DNA from: an uncultured Synergistales bacterium
GTDB taxonomy: Bacteria; Synergistota; Synergistia; Synergistales; Aminobacteriaceae
Direction: 5' to 3'
Assembly (NCBI GenBank): GCA_905233565.1
Contig: CAJOCL010000003.1
Span: 124,001-188,000, forward strand
DNA length: 64,000 bases
In this document: positions 49,998 to 60,778 of the stretch, in pieces
Numbering within the stretch: the first letter of the stretch is position 1
Layout: each line of letters opens with the position of its first letter
The notes under the pieces: generated by a model
Database searches by the model: none
What the model saw: the letters and a program-made list of their open reading frames with translations, nothing else
Told to the model about the DNA's origin: nothing
Made by a program: the position numbers and the translations under genes

Positions 49998-52556
49998 TTA
50001 TTTTTTCAGGACTTGAGGAAGGTATTTAGCGACTAAATATTTCCCTGCCCACCTGAACGGTACTACAAGAACCGCAAGGACAATGCAGTTAAGCCACGAA
50101 TCAAGGCTCAAAGCCTCAACGCTCAGAACTTCACCGCCAAACTCAACAAATGCCCACTGCATAATGAATATAAACAGCATAACTATAACGCAGTTTTTCG
50201 ATGTTGCCATTGCAAGCCCGTTGAAAGTTATCGACATCATGAAAACGGCGAATACTGCGGATCTCAGGTAAACAATATCGGCAGCCCCGAATAATCCCCT
50301 TACCTTCGGAACAAAAAGAACGGCAAGGCATATCACGGTTATATATGCTGCACCCGTAAGAATCTCGCTGAGCATTTCAGGCGTTATTATATTTGCGTCT
50401 CTCGGTATGGGCTTCTCGTTCATGTATTCATTTCTCGGAGGCTCTGAGCCGAAAGCTATCGCCGCTAACGTGTCCATTGCAAGATTAATCAGCAGCAGCT
50501 GTATTACGGTGAGTACGACATTCTGCCCGAACAGCGGCCCCAAGAAACATATCAGAACGGCAGCAACATTAACAGTAAGCTGGAAGACCAAGAATTTACG
50601 TATGCTCTTGAACATCGTACGGCCATAGAGTATTGCTTTTGCGATTGACTTGAAATTGTCGTCAAGTATCGTTATGTCTCCTGCCTCTTTCGCAACTTCA
50701 GTCCCTGAACCCATTGCGAAACCGACATCAGCTTTTTTCAGTGCAGGCGAGTCATTAACCCCGTCTCCCGTCATTCCGACAACAAGGTTTAATTCCTGTG
50801 CAATCTTGACAAGTCTGCTCTTGTCTGACGGCAAGGCTCTCGATATAACTCTGAGATTAGGAAGGATCGCTTTTAATTCCTCGTCAGTTTTTTCGGCCAT
50901 TTCTGCGCTCGTCATTGCGATTTCTTCAGGCTTTGAGATTAACCCGGCTTCTTTTGCAATTGCTACAGCCGTTTCTTTTCTGTCGCCCGTTACCATTACA
51001 ACCTGAATACCTGCGTTGCGAACCTGCCTGATTGCGTCAACAGCTTCTTTTCTTACGTTATCCCTTATGCTGAGAACACATACAAGCTCCATTCCTGAGC
51101 CTGAGTCTTTAGCTACGGCAAGAAGACGCATTGCACGTTCAGCCTGAGCGTTAATGTAACTGTCAATTTTCTTTTTTGAAGTTACGTTGACGCACTGAGG
51201 GATGATTTTTTCAGGCGCACCCTTAACGTAAACGGTGCCGTTATTTAGTGTCATCGTTGACATTTTGTTATCTGAATTGAAAGCCGTGAACTCTTTTACT
51301 TCGCGTTTCTTTGCCTCAATGTTCCTGATAATGTCATCACGTCCCATAAAGAACGACATTAAAGCCCTGTCCGTACTGTTACCGCCGATTACAGAACCGT
51401 CTCCGACACTTGCACTGTTGTTCACGCCCGCACCGATTACAATATCTTCAAGGCTCTCTGAATCAAGTTCATCAATTGACTTGCACACCTGCATACTCGG
51501 AAGTGCAATCTCGGCGATCGTCAGTCTTCCTTCTGTTATTGTCCCCGTCTTGTCGCTGAAAAGAAGGTTAAGGCTTCCTGCAGTTTCAAGGCCGTTAATC
51601 TTTCTGACTAAAACATTATCGCCGGCCATCTGCATTGACTGAAACGACATCAGCATTGATGTAAGCATCGGCAGACCTTCAGGGACGGCACAGACAACTA
51701 TAGTTACGGCTACAGTTATAGCGTCAACGATTAAACGTATCCAGGCGTAACCGTCAGGGGGTAAATTTCCCGTTATGAAAGTACGCGCTAGAATGCCGAC
51801 AACAATAGCCGTTGCGCCGGTGTAACCGAAGACTGAAATTTGATGAGCAAGTTTGCCGAGTTTAACCTGAAGGGGAGTTTTCCTCTGTGCTTCCTGAACT
51901 TCAAGGGCAAGTTCACCGAACAAAGTTTTATCGCCGACAACTATAATCTTCATGTAACCTTCGCCGGAACATACAACAGTACCCCTGTAAGCGTAAAACT
52001 TGTTAAGAAGGTCTTTCGTGTCGTAGGCTTCGCTATTTTGATTCGGGAGTTTTTCAGCTTCTTCAGTTTCGCCGTTCAGTGCTGACTGGTCAACTTTTAT
52101 TGAACCGCTGATAATTTCACCGTCAGCCGGAATTTTGTCTCCTGCCTGAAGGTAAATGACATCGCCCGTAACTACCTCGCTTACGTGGATTTCGTGAATT
52201 GTCCCGTTGCGTATGACTTTTGTAGTTTCGCCGGCTTCCTGCTGTGATTTCAGGAGTGAGGCTTTCTGTTCCTGCCTGTACTCAGTGAAAGATGATACGC
52301 CGCCCGCGATTAAAACCGCTATTAGTATTCCGACCGGCTCGAACCATTCCGCACGTCCCATAAAGAACAGTACGAGCTGAATCGCCAATGCACACAGGAG
52401 AATTATTATCATCGGGTCTTTGAGGCTTTCGAGGAACTTTGCGCCTAATGATTCTCCAGGCAGTTCGGTGAGGGAATTTGAGCCGTATTTTTCGCGGCTT
52501 TCTTGGACTTGTGAATCTGTGAGACCTTTAATATCAATCAATGTAAATTCCTCCAA
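49998..52556 (-). CDS. Calcium-type P-type ATPase
   Basis: A type II cation pump of 852 residues in the inner membrane. The phosphorylated Asp is in DKTGTITEGR. The TGES-equivalent loop reads LNGETEEAEK. The Ca-binding helix 4 has VPEGLPM. MTGDGVNDSPALKKADVGFAMGSGTEVAKEAGD is the hinge motif. The N-terminus has the family LTDSQVQESREKYGSNSL, and the C-terminal six helices are intact. It probably extrudes Ca2+ for H+, as in SERCA/PMCA-like bacterial pumps. The start has GGAGGAA upstream. The flagellin terminator lies just before it. Confidence 0.92.
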   Translation of the reverse strand: MEEFTLIDIKGLTDSQVQESREKYGSNSLTELPGESLGAKFLESLKDPMIIILLCALAIQLVLFFMGRAEWFEPVGILIAVLIAGGVSSFTEYRQEQKASLLKSQQEAGETTKVIRNGTIHEIHVSEVVTGDVIYLQAGDKIPADGEIISGSIKVDQSALNGETEEAEKLPNQNSEAYDTKDLLNKFYAYRGTVVCSGEGYMKIIVVGDKTLFGELALEVQEAQRKTPLQVKLGKLAHQISVFGYTGATAIVVGILARTFITGNLPPDGYAWIRLIVDAITVAVTIVVCAVPEGLPMLTSMLMSFQSMQMAGDNVLVRKINGLETAGSLNLLFSDKTGTITEGRLTIAEIALPSMQVCKSIDELDSESLEDIVIGAGVNNSASVGDGSVIGGNSTDRALMSFFMGRDDIIRNIEAKKREVKEFTAFNSDNKMSTMTLNNGTVYVKGAPEKIIPQCVNVTSKKKIDSYINAQAERAMRLLAVAKDSGSGMELVCVLSIRDNVRKEAVDAIRQVRNAGIQVVMVTGDRKETAVAIAKEAGLISKPEEIAMTSAEMAEKTDEELKAILPNLRVISRALPSDKSRLVKIAQELNLVVGMTGDGVNDSPALKKADVGFAMGSGTEVAKEAGDITILDDNFKSIAKAILYGRTMFKSIRKFLVFQLTVNVAAVLICFLGPLFGQNVVLTVIQLLLINLAMDTLAAIAFGSEPPRNEYMNEKPIPRDANIITPEMLSEILTGAAYITVICLAVLFVPKVRGLFGAADIVYLRSAVFAVFMMSITFNGLAMATSKNCVIVMLFIFIMQWAFVEFGGEVLSVEALSLDSWLNCIVLAVLVVPFRWAGKYLVAKYLPQVLKK

Positions 52557-52600
52557 TTTTTGTTTGTTAGAATGTAATATTGATTATATCGTTATGGCTG

Positions 52601-52648
52601 AAAAAAAGAAATTAAGCGGCCGGTCTTTTTTTGTAATTAACCAACCGC
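52601..52648 (-). terminator. Intrinsic terminator of flagellin gene
   Basis: On the minus strand GCGGTTGGT pairs with ACCGGCCGC (two G-T wobbles) across a 15-nt loop. A T-rich tail (TTAATTTCTTTTTTT) follows. It lies about 20 nt after the flagellin stop. Confidence 0.5.
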
Positions 52649-52665
52649 CTTTGATTTTGTTACCG

Positions 52666-54465
52666 TTAAAAGTTCAATATGCTCATTATTGATTGTGAGT
52701 TTTGATTTGCCTGTGAAAGCATTGAAGTACCTGACTGGCTCAATATCTGCAGCTTGACGAAATCCATATATTCAAGTGCCATATCAGTATCCCTTATCCT
52801 GCTTTCCGATGCCTGTAAGTTCTGGCTTGTCTGAGTGAGGCTGTTTGAGTTGTATTCGAGTTCATTCTGGTATGAGCCGAGTTTTGATCTTTGAACGTTG
52901 ACTTTGTGAATTGCCCTGTCAAGAAGGGTTATTGATTTTGAGGCGTTCTCCCTTGTCGAAACATCAACACTGTCAAGCTCCAATGCCTCAGAGCCCATAT
53001 CAGCTATGTTGATGTATATGTCCTCACCCTCTCTCTGGCCGATCTGAAATGCCGTACTCCTGTCATGTATATGAAGTGTCGTAGTGTATGGCTGTGATTC
53101 GCTGTTCAGTACGTAGCATTTTGAGCCTTCATCCCATGCTGCTTTGACATTGGCCATGCCGTCAAATTCTATGCTTGCGTTAGGGTGGATTGCTCCGTTT
53201 ATGATATTTCCGTCAGTTGCGATATTCTTGGCCAGAACTTTGCCTGAATGGGCATCAAAGATTGACGCGGTGAAAGTATTTTCCTCAGCTTCAGTAATTG
53301 TATTCAGTCCCAGAGCGTTTATTAATCCTTCATTTTCGGAACTGAATGTAAGTTTTCCTGCCTCTCCTGCAATTGCGCTGCGTATTAATATGGTTCCTTT
53401 TGCTATCTGTACAGGAGTTCGAATTTCAACGGGGGAATTAGTATCAGGGTCAAGAATTAAATTCCCGTCTGAATCTCTCTGGTATGTAACTTCTTCAGCG
53501 TCAGTATACGGCGTAAGTGTAGGATTATTTGTTGAAACTGATTCGGAAGTTCCCGGCGTTCCGTCAGAAATCGTGCAGAAGTTTTCGCGGTTATCGACAT
53601 AAGCAGCCTGCCCCAAGTCGTCAGCAATTGCATCGTTTATTTTCTTTCTGACATCGTAGACCGTATCGCCTCCGTATACAACTATGTCTGCTGTTTTCCC
53701 GTCACCCTGAGTTATTCTTATCATTTGTGGTTCAGTGAAGTATGATACTCCGCTGGCAGATCTGAAGGCTTTTATGTTCTCAAGCGTTGCCGGCTGAAGT
53801 CTCTTTTCGGTTACTATTCTTGTCTCGGTTGAGCCTGAAACTTTTTCTTTTGTCGTCTCCTCCTGCAATACTTCAAGATCGATTATGCTGCTTTTCTGAA
53901 CTTGTCCCTGTCCTGCCTTCGCACGAATTTCAATCTTGTAATTCCCTTCAGTTGCTTTTTTCTGGCCGTAACTGTCAATTGCCGTAATTGCTCCTGAAAG
54001 TTTGAGCTTTGTGCTTGCCTCATCAGAAGACCATTGAGCCGTTGAGCTCCCGTCAAGAAGTCTTTTGCCGTTGAATGTAGTAGTTGATGCAACGCTGTCA
54101 ACGTTTTTTCTGATTTCGTCAATTTCGTTCTGAATATAGCTTCTGTCCTGCTGGGTAAGTGTATCGTTGGCTGCCTGAACTGAAAGCTCCCTCATTCTCT
54201 GCAGCATTGAAGTAATCTGGCTTAACCCGCCCTCTGCCGTCTGAAGCATTGAGATTCCGTCCTGCGTGTTACGTATTGCCCTGTTCACGCCCGCAACCTG
54301 AGCCGAAATGTTCAGCCCCATTGCGAAAGCTGACGCATCATCGGCCGCCGTAGCAGCCTTTAGACCGGTTGACAACGCGCGCGCTGTCTTCTCCATAGCT
54401 TTATTCGTGGCAGTCAGGGCGTTATATGTAGTGTTAATGATGTTGCCGTTATTGCCTATCATCAT
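52666..54465 (-). CDS. fliC: Flagellin
   Basis: The filament subunit, secreted by the flagellar type III system. At 599 residues it is larger than most (about 280-500). The N-terminal D0/D1 region is clear (ALSTGLKAATAADDASAFAMGLNISAQVAG in part, QTAEGGLSQITSMLQRMRELSVQAAND). The C-terminal D0/D1 ends DMALEYMDFVKLQILSQSGTSMLSQANQNSQSI in part. The middle 300 residues are a variable exposed region. The start at 54465 or the next ATG (54462) follows AGGAGG. A sigma-28-like promoter lies at 54509-54536. It is monocistronic. Confidence 0.96.
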   Translation of the reverse strand: MMIGNNGNIINTTYNALTATNKAMEKTARALSTGLKAATAADDASAFAMGLNISAQVAGVNRAIRNTQDGISMLQTAEGGLSQITSMLQRMRELSVQAANDTLTQQDRSYIQNEIDEIRKNVDSVASTTTFNGKRLLDGSSTAQWSSDEASTKLKLSGAITAIDSYGQKKATEGNYKIEIRAKAGQGQVQKSSIIDLEVLQEETTKEKVSGSTETRIVTEKRLQPATLENIKAFRSASGVSYFTEPQMIRITQGDGKTADIVVYGGDTVYDVRKKINDAIADDLGQAAYVDNRENFCTISDGTPGTSESVSTNNPTLTPYTDAEEVTYQRDSDGNLILDPDTNSPVEIRTPVQIAKGTILIRSAIAGEAGKLTFSSENEGLINALGLNTITEAEENTFTASIFDAHSGKVLAKNIATDGNIINGAIHPNASIEFDGMANVKAAWDEGSKCYVLNSESQPYTTTLHIHDRSTAFQIGQREGEDIYINIADMGSEALELDSVDVSTRENASKSITLLDRAIHKVNVQRSKLGSYQNELEYNSNSLTQTSQNLQASESRIRDTDMALEYMDFVKLQILSQSGTSMLSQANQNSQSIMSILNF

Positions 54466-54508
54466 GATAAATTCCTGCCTCCTGCTTTAACTTGTAAATC
54501 TGCTTTGA

Positions 54509-54536
54509 TTTTCGGCGCATTGAGATATAATGCTTA
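54509..54536 (-). promoter_or_regulatory. Sigma-28 (FliA)-type promoter of flagellin
   Basis: On the minus strand TAAG (54536-54533) and GCCGAAAA (54516-54509) are 16 bp apart, close to the consensus TAAA-N15-GCCGATAA. The 16-bp spacing is the same as at the fliD promoter. It is about 45 bp upstream of the flagellin start. Confidence 0.7.
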
Positions 54537-54576
54537 ATGTTAATTATGAAAATTATAAAGGAGAATGATTTTTATT

Positions 54577-56043
54577 ATGATGAGGTACCTTCAGAAAATA
54601 GGAAGATCTCTGATGCTCCCAGTAGCGTGTCTTCCTGCTGCAGGAATACTCTACGGGATAGGTTACTGGATTGACCCGGTCGGATGGGGTACTAACAGCA
54701 TTATTGCTGCATTCTGCATAAAAGCGGCTTCAGCAATAATTGACCAGATACCGTTGTTATTTGCTATCGGCGTTTCTATCGGCATGGCCTCAGAACAGGA
54801 CGGCGCGCCGGCTCTTGCAGGTCTCGTCTCATGGCTCATGCTGACGACCCTCCTGTCGCCCGGTGCCGTAGCAATGTATGAGGGCGTTGACCCTTCACAG
54901 GTTCCGGCGGCTTTCGGGAAAATACAGAACGCCTTTATCGGTATACTTTCCGGCTTAATCGGTGCAGGCTGTTACAACAGGTTCAAAGACGCAATGGCTC
55001 CCGAATGGCTTTCATTTTTCAGCGGGAAAAGGTGCGTTGCAATAGTTACGGCGTTTACGTCAGCGATTGCAGCTGCAATCCTGTATTATGTGTGGCCCGT
55101 AGCGTACAACGGACTTGAAAAATTCGGAATTTCAATCGCTAAGCTCGGCCCTATAGGTGCAGGGGTTTACGGAATTTTCAACAGGGCTTTAATACCTCTC
55201 GGACTTCATCACGCATTGAACGCCGTATTCTGGTTCGATACTATAGGCATTAACGACTTGGGTAAATTCTGGTCGGGAACGGGAGAACTCGGAGTAACGG
55301 GAATGTACATGACCGGATTCTTCCCCGTTATGATGTTCGGACTTGTCGCAGGGGCTCTCGCAATGTACAAGGCCGCAAAGCCTGAACGCAAGCCGATAGC
55401 TGCAAGCCTTCTTCTTGCCGGATCATTCGCGGCGTTTTTCACGGGAATAACTGAGCCTCTTGAATTTTCGTTCATGTTCCTTGCGCCGGGACTGTATTTA
55501 ATTCACTCTCTGCTTACGGGGATAAGCATGACCGTATGCGCCTATCTCCCTGTAAGAAGCGGTTTCAATTTCAGTGCAGGAATGGTTGACTGGATACTGA
55601 GTTTCCGCGCTCCTATGGCCGTTAATCCCTGGCTCATTATCCCGATCGGTCTAGTTTTTGCGGTTATATATTACGTAGTCTTCAGCTGGGCAATAAAGAC
55701 TTTTGACCTGAAGACTCCCGGCCGTGAAGATGATGACAGTTCAGTCCCCGACAGTGAGTTAATCGTCCCTGTAAAGAAAGCTGACAAGAAAGACTACACT
55801 CACGCAGCGGCAGCAATTCTTGAGGGACTCGGAGGCGTTGAAAACCTGAAAGATTATGATTACTGCGCAACGAGAATAAGAGTTGAAGTCAAAGACGGCT
55901 CGCAGGTTGACGAACACAAAATCAAATCAGCCGGCATTCTCGGCATAACAAGACTTTCAGCAACAAATATTCAGGTCGTAATAGGCACAAAGGTACAGTT
56001 TGCCTATGACGCAATGAGGAAAATTATCGAAGCAGCAAAATAA
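54577..56043 (+). CDS. nagE: PTS N-acetylglucosamine-type EIICB permease
   Basis: An inner-membrane phosphotransferase component that imports and phosphorylates a sugar, most likely GlcNAc. The protein has 488 residues. The EIIC domain spans about 1-370 (LMLPVACLPAAGILYGIGYW, the hallmark FFTGITEPLEFSFMFLAPGLY). The EIIB domain lies at the end with the phosphorylated Cys in DYDYCATRIRVEV. No EIIA is fused. The ATG at 54577 is preferred; the in-frame ATG at 54565 lies only 1 nt from GGAG. It is divergent from flagellin, ends with a terminator, and nagA follows it, supporting GlcNAc. Confidence 0.88.
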   Translation: MMRYLQKIGRSLMLPVACLPAAGILYGIGYWIDPVGWGTNSIIAAFCIKAASAIIDQIPLLFAIGVSIGMASEQDGAPALAGLVSWLMLTTLLSPGAVAMYEGVDPSQVPAAFGKIQNAFIGILSGLIGAGCYNRFKDAMAPEWLSFFSGKRCVAIVTAFTSAIAAAILYYVWPVAYNGLEKFGISIAKLGPIGAGVYGIFNRALIPLGLHHALNAVFWFDTIGINDLGKFWSGTGELGVTGMYMTGFFPVMMFGLVAGALAMYKAAKPERKPIAASLLLAGSFAAFFTGITEPLEFSFMFLAPGLYLIHSLLTGISMTVCAYLPVRSGFNFSAGMVDWILSFRAPMAVNPWLIIPIGLVFAVIYYVVFSWAIKTFDLKTPGREDDDSSVPDSELIVPVKKADKKDYTHAAAAILEGLGGVENLKDYDYCATRIRVEVKDGSQVDEHKIKSAGILGITRLSATNIQVVIGTKVQFAYDAMRKIIEAAK

Positions 56044-56058
56044 GAAAACATGAAATAT

Positions 56059-56097
56059 TCCGCTCTCTTAATAAATATCAGGGGAGCGGATTTTTTT
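56059..56097 (+). terminator. Intrinsic terminator between nagE and nagA
   Basis: TCCGCTC and GAGCGGA form a 7-bp stem followed by seven T residues. The readthrough fraction would set nagA expression unless nagA has its own promoter. Confidence 0.75.
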
Positions 56098-56111
56098 ACA
56101 CTCAGAAAATC

Positions 56112-57263
56112 ATGAAAGACATAATAATTTCAAACGGAATAATCTTCATGCCTGATAATGAATTTCACAAAGGCACAATAGCAATTAAAAACGGGAAAAT
56201 AACGAATGACATTCAGAATATTAACAATGACGATACGGAGATAATAAACTCTGAAAATTTATATGTCATTCCGGGATTGACTGATATACATTTTCACGGA
56301 TGCAAAGGTCATGACTTCTGCGAGGGAACGAGAGAAGCATTTCATGCAATAACCGATTATCAGGCCGTTAACGGAATCACTACGATATGCCCGGCAACAA
56401 TGACACTTCCCGAAAATGAACTGACACGGATAATGAAAGCCGCAAAATCTTTCAGTGAAGAATCCCCGTCATTAATCGGCATAAATTTAGAAGGCCCGTT
56501 CATTTCACAGAAAAAAAAAGGCGCACAGAATCCGAAATATATAACCCCTCCTGATGTAAACATGCTCAGGCGTTTACAGGACGAATCGGGAGGATTGATA
56601 AAAATTGCAACTGTCGCGCCTGAAACTGAAGGGGCAATGAAATTCATCCGTGAAGCAAAAGAAATCGCAAAAATTTCAATCGCTCATACTGCCTGTAATT
56701 ATGAAACCGCAAAGAAAGCATTCACTGAGGGTGCAGAACATGTTACACATCTTTTCAACGCAATGAATCCCATAAATCACAGAGAACCGGGTCCGGTTAT
56801 TGCCGCACTTGATGATGATAACGCTGAAATTGAGATTATCTGCGACGGAGTACACATTCACCCTGCTGTTATAAGAAGTACCATGAAATCTTTCGGCTCT
56901 GACAGGGTAATATTCATCAGCGATTCTCTTGAAGCTGCGGGAATGCAGGACGGTTATTACACTCTCGGCGGTCAGAAAGTCATCAAGAAGGGCAGAATTG
57001 CAACGCTTGAAGACGGCGTTACGATTGCAGGGAGCGTTACAAATTTAATGGAATGTATGAGACTTGCCGTACGTGAAATGAATATCAGGCTTGAAGATGC
57101 CGTTAAATGTTCAGCCGTAAATCCTGTAAAATCTATAGGGCTTGAAGATTTTTACGGTTTCATAAAGGAAGGCAGAACGGCTAATCTCTCAATGCTTGAT
57201 AAAGAGTTAAACCTTGTCTGTGTAGTAAACAGGGGAAAAATAATTTTCAGGAGGAAGGACTGA
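56112..57263 (+). CDS. nagA: N-acetylglucosamine-6-phosphate deacetylase
   Basis: An amidohydrolase that removes acetate from GlcNAc-6-phosphate, allowing use by NagB. The protein has 383 residues. HFHGCKGHD holds the HxH-like metal site. NLEGPF has the metal Glu, AHTACN and THLFNAMN give further His residues, and FISDSLEAAG has the catalytic Asp. The start is at 56112; the upstream region has TCAGAAAATC with no strong ribosome site. It lies 68 nt after nagE across a terminator, and a WG-repeat gene follows 9 nt later. Confidence 0.94.
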   Translation: MKDIIISNGIIFMPDNEFHKGTIAIKNGKITNDIQNINNDDTEIINSENLYVIPGLTDIHFHGCKGHDFCEGTREAFHAITDYQAVNGITTICPATMTLPENELTRIMKAAKSFSEESPSLIGINLEGPFISQKKKGAQNPKYITPPDVNMLRRLQDESGGLIKIATVAPETEGAMKFIREAKEIAKISIAHTACNYETAKKAFTEGAEHVTHLFNAMNPINHREPGPVIAALDDDNAEIEIICDGVHIHPAVIRSTMKSFGSDRVIFISDSLEAAGMQDGYYTLGGQKVIKKGRIATLEDGVTIAGSVTNLMECMRLAVREMNIRLEDAVKCSAVNPVKSIGLEDFYGFIKEGRTANLSMLDKELNLVCVVNRGKIIFRRKD

Positions 57264-57272
57264 TTTTAATTC

Positions 57273-58202
57273 ATGAAATTAAAATATATTGCACTGTTTC
57301 TTTTATTGCTTGCATTAACCGGCCATGCTCAGGCAGCAAACACGCGCGCCCCCTTCATAGTTATAGAACCTCAGTATCAGGCTGCAGGGGACTTTCACGA
57401 GGGATTGGCAGCCGTAAAATCAAATGACCGCTGGGGTTATATTGACTATTTGGGAAGGATAGCGATTCCCTTTGTTCACCGTGTCCCCGAAGCAGGCGAT
57501 TTTTCCGAAGGTTTCGCGTTCGTCGGGGATCACTACATCGACACTGAAGGGAGGCCGGCTTTTGTCCGAATTGATCCTGATACTGATGAAAGAATAGAAA
57601 GATTTTTCAATAACGGTCTTCCTTTTTCTGAAGGAATGGCAGCCGTTCAGGTCGGGGGTCAGTGGGGATATATTGACTTAATGGGTAATTATCTCATTGC
57701 CCCGTCATTCGAGAGAGCAGGGCAGTTTGTTGACGGCATTGCACCGGCACGGCAGAAAGGCTTATGGGGTTACATCGACACACGCGGACGCTGGGTAATT
57801 GAACCTAAATACCTGAGAGCAAGAGAGTTTCACGAGGGATTGGCAGCCGTTTTTATTCGCGGCCTCTGGGGCTATATCAACAGAGAGGGAAAATACGCAA
57901 TAAAGCCGCAGTATTATGAAGCCGGAGATTTCTATGACGGTGTTGCGCCCGTCAGAAAGCGGACAAGCTATCGGGGCTGGGGATATATAGGACACTGGAA
58001 TAACTTTTCGATTCCCGTACGTTACAACAACGCAGGGAATTTCAGCGAAGGCCTTGCTCCTGTTGCTGCCGATACAAGATGGGGTTATGTCAATGTCCGT
58101 GCCGACTGGGAAGTTACAGGGCAGTATGAAGACGCAAGGTCATTAAGCGAAGGTCTTGCTGCCGTCAAAATCGAAAATAAATGGGGATATATAAGGCCGT
58201 GA
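57273..58202 (+). CDS. Exported WG-repeat protein
   Basis: A 309-residue exported protein with signal peptide MKLKYIALFLLLLALTGHAQA. About seven WG repeats fill the mature part, each following W-G-Y-I-D...G...I-x-P-x-Y/F...A-x-x-F-x-E/D-G-x-A-x-V. Examples are WGYIDYLGRIAIP, WGYIDTRGRWVIEPKY and WGYINREGKYAIKPQYYEA. Such proteins are thought to be beta-rich, and their functions are unknown. The start has AGGAGGAAGG upstream, 9 nt after nagA, so it is probably co-transcribed. A GlcNAc or cell-surface role is only suggested by context. Confidence 0.85.
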   Translation: MKLKYIALFLLLLALTGHAQAANTRAPFIVIEPQYQAAGDFHEGLAAVKSNDRWGYIDYLGRIAIPFVHRVPEAGDFSEGFAFVGDHYIDTEGRPAFVRIDPDTDERIERFFNNGLPFSEGMAAVQVGGQWGYIDLMGNYLIAPSFERAGQFVDGIAPARQKGLWGYIDTRGRWVIEPKYLRAREFHEGLAAVFIRGLWGYINREGKYAIKPQYYEAGDFYDGVAPVRKRTSYRGWGYIGHWNNFSIPVRYNNAGNFSEGLAPVAADTRWGYVNVRADWEVTGQYEDARSLSEGLAAVKIENKWGYIRP

Positions 58203-58410
58203 AGATTTACGGAAATTCTCAGGTTAAGCATACTTAATCATACTTATTAATAGAAATTCTCTTTGCGTGTTATAATTTCTATACAAAATTTTAGTATTCA
58301 TTCGCAAATTTACAAAAAAATTTCAGGGGAAACGGCGGGGATATACGCCGACAATGCAATCGCTGACCTGAAAAATAATAAAAATATTTATGAGGGGGTA
58401 TATTCAGAAT

Positions 58411-60687
58411 ATGATTAAACTTTATGATGAAGGCGTTTATCTCGTCAACGGATCTAAAGTAGTACCTGAAAGCCAGGCAGGCAACCAGTACAACAAGGCT
58501 GAAGCAAAGAAAGGCACAATCGCTTACGGTATCCTGAAGTCACACAACACGGCAGGCGATATGGATCACCTGAGAATCAAATTCGACTCAATGGCATCAC
58601 ATGACATTACGTTTGTCGGCATAATCCAGACAGCAAGAGCATCAGGAATGAAAAAATTCCCGCTTCCCTACGTAATGACGAACTGCCATAACTCACTCTG
58701 TGCAGTCGGCGGAACAATCAACGATGACGACCACTATTTCGGCCTCAGCGCAGCGAAAAAATACGGCGGTATCTATGTCCCTCCGCATATCGCAGTAATT
58801 CACCAGTTCATGCGCGAGATGTTCGCGGGCTGCGGAAAAATGATTCTCGGCTCGGACAGCCACACCCGTTACGGCGCACTCGGGACAATGGCAATCGGTG
58901 AGGGCGGCGGTGAACTTGTCAAACAGCTCCTCGAAGATACGTATGACGTAGCATATCCCGGTGTCGTTGCAATCTACATGACCGGTAAGCCTGCACCTTA
59001 CGTAGGGCCTCACGATATAGCACTTGCAATCGTAAAGGCAGTGTTTGAAAAAGGCTACGTAAAGAACAAAGTTATGGAATTCGTAGGGCCGGGCGTTGCG
59101 TCAATGACGACTGACTACAGAAACGGCGTTGATGTTATGACGACCGAGACTACATGCCTCTCATCAGTCTGGAAGACGGACAATGACACAAAGGCATTCC
59201 TTGCCGAGCATGGCCGCGAGGGTGATTACAAGGAACTTAACCCGGCTGATGTAGCATACTATGACGGCTGCGTTGAGATCGACCTTTCATCAATCAAGCC
59301 GATGATCGCCTTACCGTTCCACCCGTCAAACGCTTACACAATTTCAGAGTTCTACGAGAACATGAAGGACATTCTCGCAGACACTGAAAAGAGAGCCGAA
59401 AAAGTTGCAGGAGGACGCGCACACTTCACACTCATGGACAAGATTACGCCCGACGGGAAATTAATGGTACAGCAGGGAGTTATCGGAGGCTGCGCAGGCG
59501 GAAACTACACGAACGTTGTAGAGGCTGCACACGCTCTCAAGGGCAAGACATGCGGAGTTGACGAATTTTATCTCAGCGTTTACCCGTCGTCACAGCCCGT
59601 ATTTATCGACCTCGACAGAAAAGGCCTTCTTGCTGACCTCATGGACGCAGGCGCAATCATCAGGACTGCATTCTGCGGACCTTGCTTCGGAGCTGGCGAC
59701 ACACCTGCAAACAACGCACTTTCAATCCGTCACACAACACGTAACTTCCCGAACCGTGAAGGCTCAAAGCCCGGCAACGGCCAGATGTCAGCAGTTGCAC
59801 TCATGGACGCACGTTCAATCGCGGCAACGGCAGCAAACGGCGGAAAACTTACATCAGCAGAAGAGCTTGACTGCTGGGGCGATATTCCTGCATACCACTA
59901 TGACGACAAAGCCTATAAGTCAAGAGTTTACTGGGGATTCGGCAAGGCAGACGCAAGCAAAGATATCCGCTTCGGCCCGAATATTAAGGACTGGCCGGAA
60001 CAGGAAGCACTCGCAGAGAATATATTACTGCGCGTAGTTTCAAAGATTCTTGACGAGGTTACGACAACTGACGAGCTTATACCGTCAGGCGAAACGTCTT
60101 CATTCCGTTCAAATCCGTTAGGGCTTGCAGAGTTCACGCTCTCACGCAGAGACCCTGAATATGTCGGACGCGCTAAGGAAGTCCAGAAGATCGAATATGC
60201 ACGTCTCAAGGGTGAGAACCCGGCAAAAGGCGAACTTGCCGAAGTCTATGCTGCAATCAAGACAATACCCGGACAGGAAGGCGTAAACCCGATGGAAATC
60301 GAGTTCGGTTCAACGATTTACGCGAACAAGCCCGGCGACGGTTCAGCACGTGAACAGGCTGCATCATGCCAGAGGGTACTCGGCGCACTTGCAAATATCA
60401 CTCAGGAATACGCTACAAAGCGTTACCGTTCAAACTGCATGAACTGGGGAATGATTCCTTTCCACCTTAAGGGTCAGCCTGATTTTGAAGTGGGCGATTA
60501 CGTATACGTTCCCGGAATACGTTCAGCACTCGACAAGAACGAACTGAAGAGCATCAAGGCATATGTAATTAAAGGCGGAAAAGTCAGCGAGGCAGAACTT
60601 TACATTCAGGATATGACGGGCAATGAGCGCGACATAGTAAAGGCCGGCTGCTTAATCAACTTCAACCGCAACAAGAAAAAAGCATAA
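58411..60687 (+). CDS. Aconitase-family hydratase
   Basis: A 4Fe-4S hydro-lyase of the aconitase superfamily, 758 residues. The [4Fe-4S] ligands are in [11 protein letters not shown] and [21 protein letters not shown] is the hallmark substrate-binding segment. [13 protein letters not shown] matches the aconitase active-site loop region, and the C-terminal swivel domain ends about 758. The N-terminus resembles YbhJ-type hydratases more than AcnA or AcnB. Because icd follows, it probably makes isocitrate from citrate. The ATG at 58411 has GAGGGGG upstream; an in-frame upstream start at 58390 is less likely. Confidence 0.88.
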   Translation: MIKLYDEGVYLVNGSKVVPESQAGNQYNKAEAKKGTIAYGILKSHNTAGDMDHLRIKFDSMASHDITFVGIIQTARASGMKKFPLPYVMTNCHNSLCAVGGTINDDDHYFGLSAAKKYGGIYVPPHIAVIHQFMREMFAGCGKMILGSDSHTRYGALGTMAIGEGGGELVKQLLEDTYDVAYPGVVAIYMTGKPAPYVGPHDIALAIVKAVFEKGYVKNKVMEFVGPGVASMTTDYRNGVDVMTTETTCLSSVWKTDNDTKAFLAEHGREGDYKELNPADVAYYDGCVEIDLSSIKPMIALPFHPSNAYTISEFYENMKDILADTEKRAEKVAGGRAHFTLMDKITPDGKLMVQQGVIGGCAGGNYTNVVEAAHALKGKTCGVDEFYLSVYPSSQPVFIDLDRKGLLADLMDAGAIIRTAFCGPCFGAGDTPANNALSIRHTTRNFPNREGSKPGNGQMSAVALMDARSIAATAANGGKLTSAEELDCWGDIPAYHYDDKAYKSRVYWGFGKADASKDIRFGPNIKDWPEQEALAENILLRVVSKILDEVTTTDELIPSGETSSFRSNPLGLAEFTLSRRDPEYVGRAKEVQKIEYARLKGENPAKGELAEVYAAIKTIPGQEGVNPMEIEFGSTIYANKPGDGSAREQAASCQRVLGALANITQEYATKRYRSNCMNWGMIPFHLKGQPDFEVGDYVYVPGIRSALDKNELKSIKAYVIKGGKVSEAELYIQDMTGNERDIVKAGCLINFNRNKKKA

Positions 60688-60701
60688 GCATTAAAGGCAA
60701 A

Positions 60702-60735
60702 AATTCCCCCTGACGCAAAAATCGGGGGGATTTTC
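60702..60735 (+). terminator. Hairpin between aconitase-like gene and icd
   Basis: ATTCCCCC pairs with GGGGGGAT with one G-T wobble, loop about 13 nt, and is followed by TTTTC. A weak terminator or attenuator between the two TCA-cycle genes. Confidence 0.6.
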
Positions 60736-60778
60736 AGATAATAAAAATTAAAAATTCTGAAGGGAGATTGATTCACCA

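Noticed and set aside
59558-60037. A 159-codon plus-strand frame inside the aconitase-like gene.
   Set aside because: It is out of frame within a well-supported enzyme and is low-complexity (Thr/Ser/His/Gln-rich).
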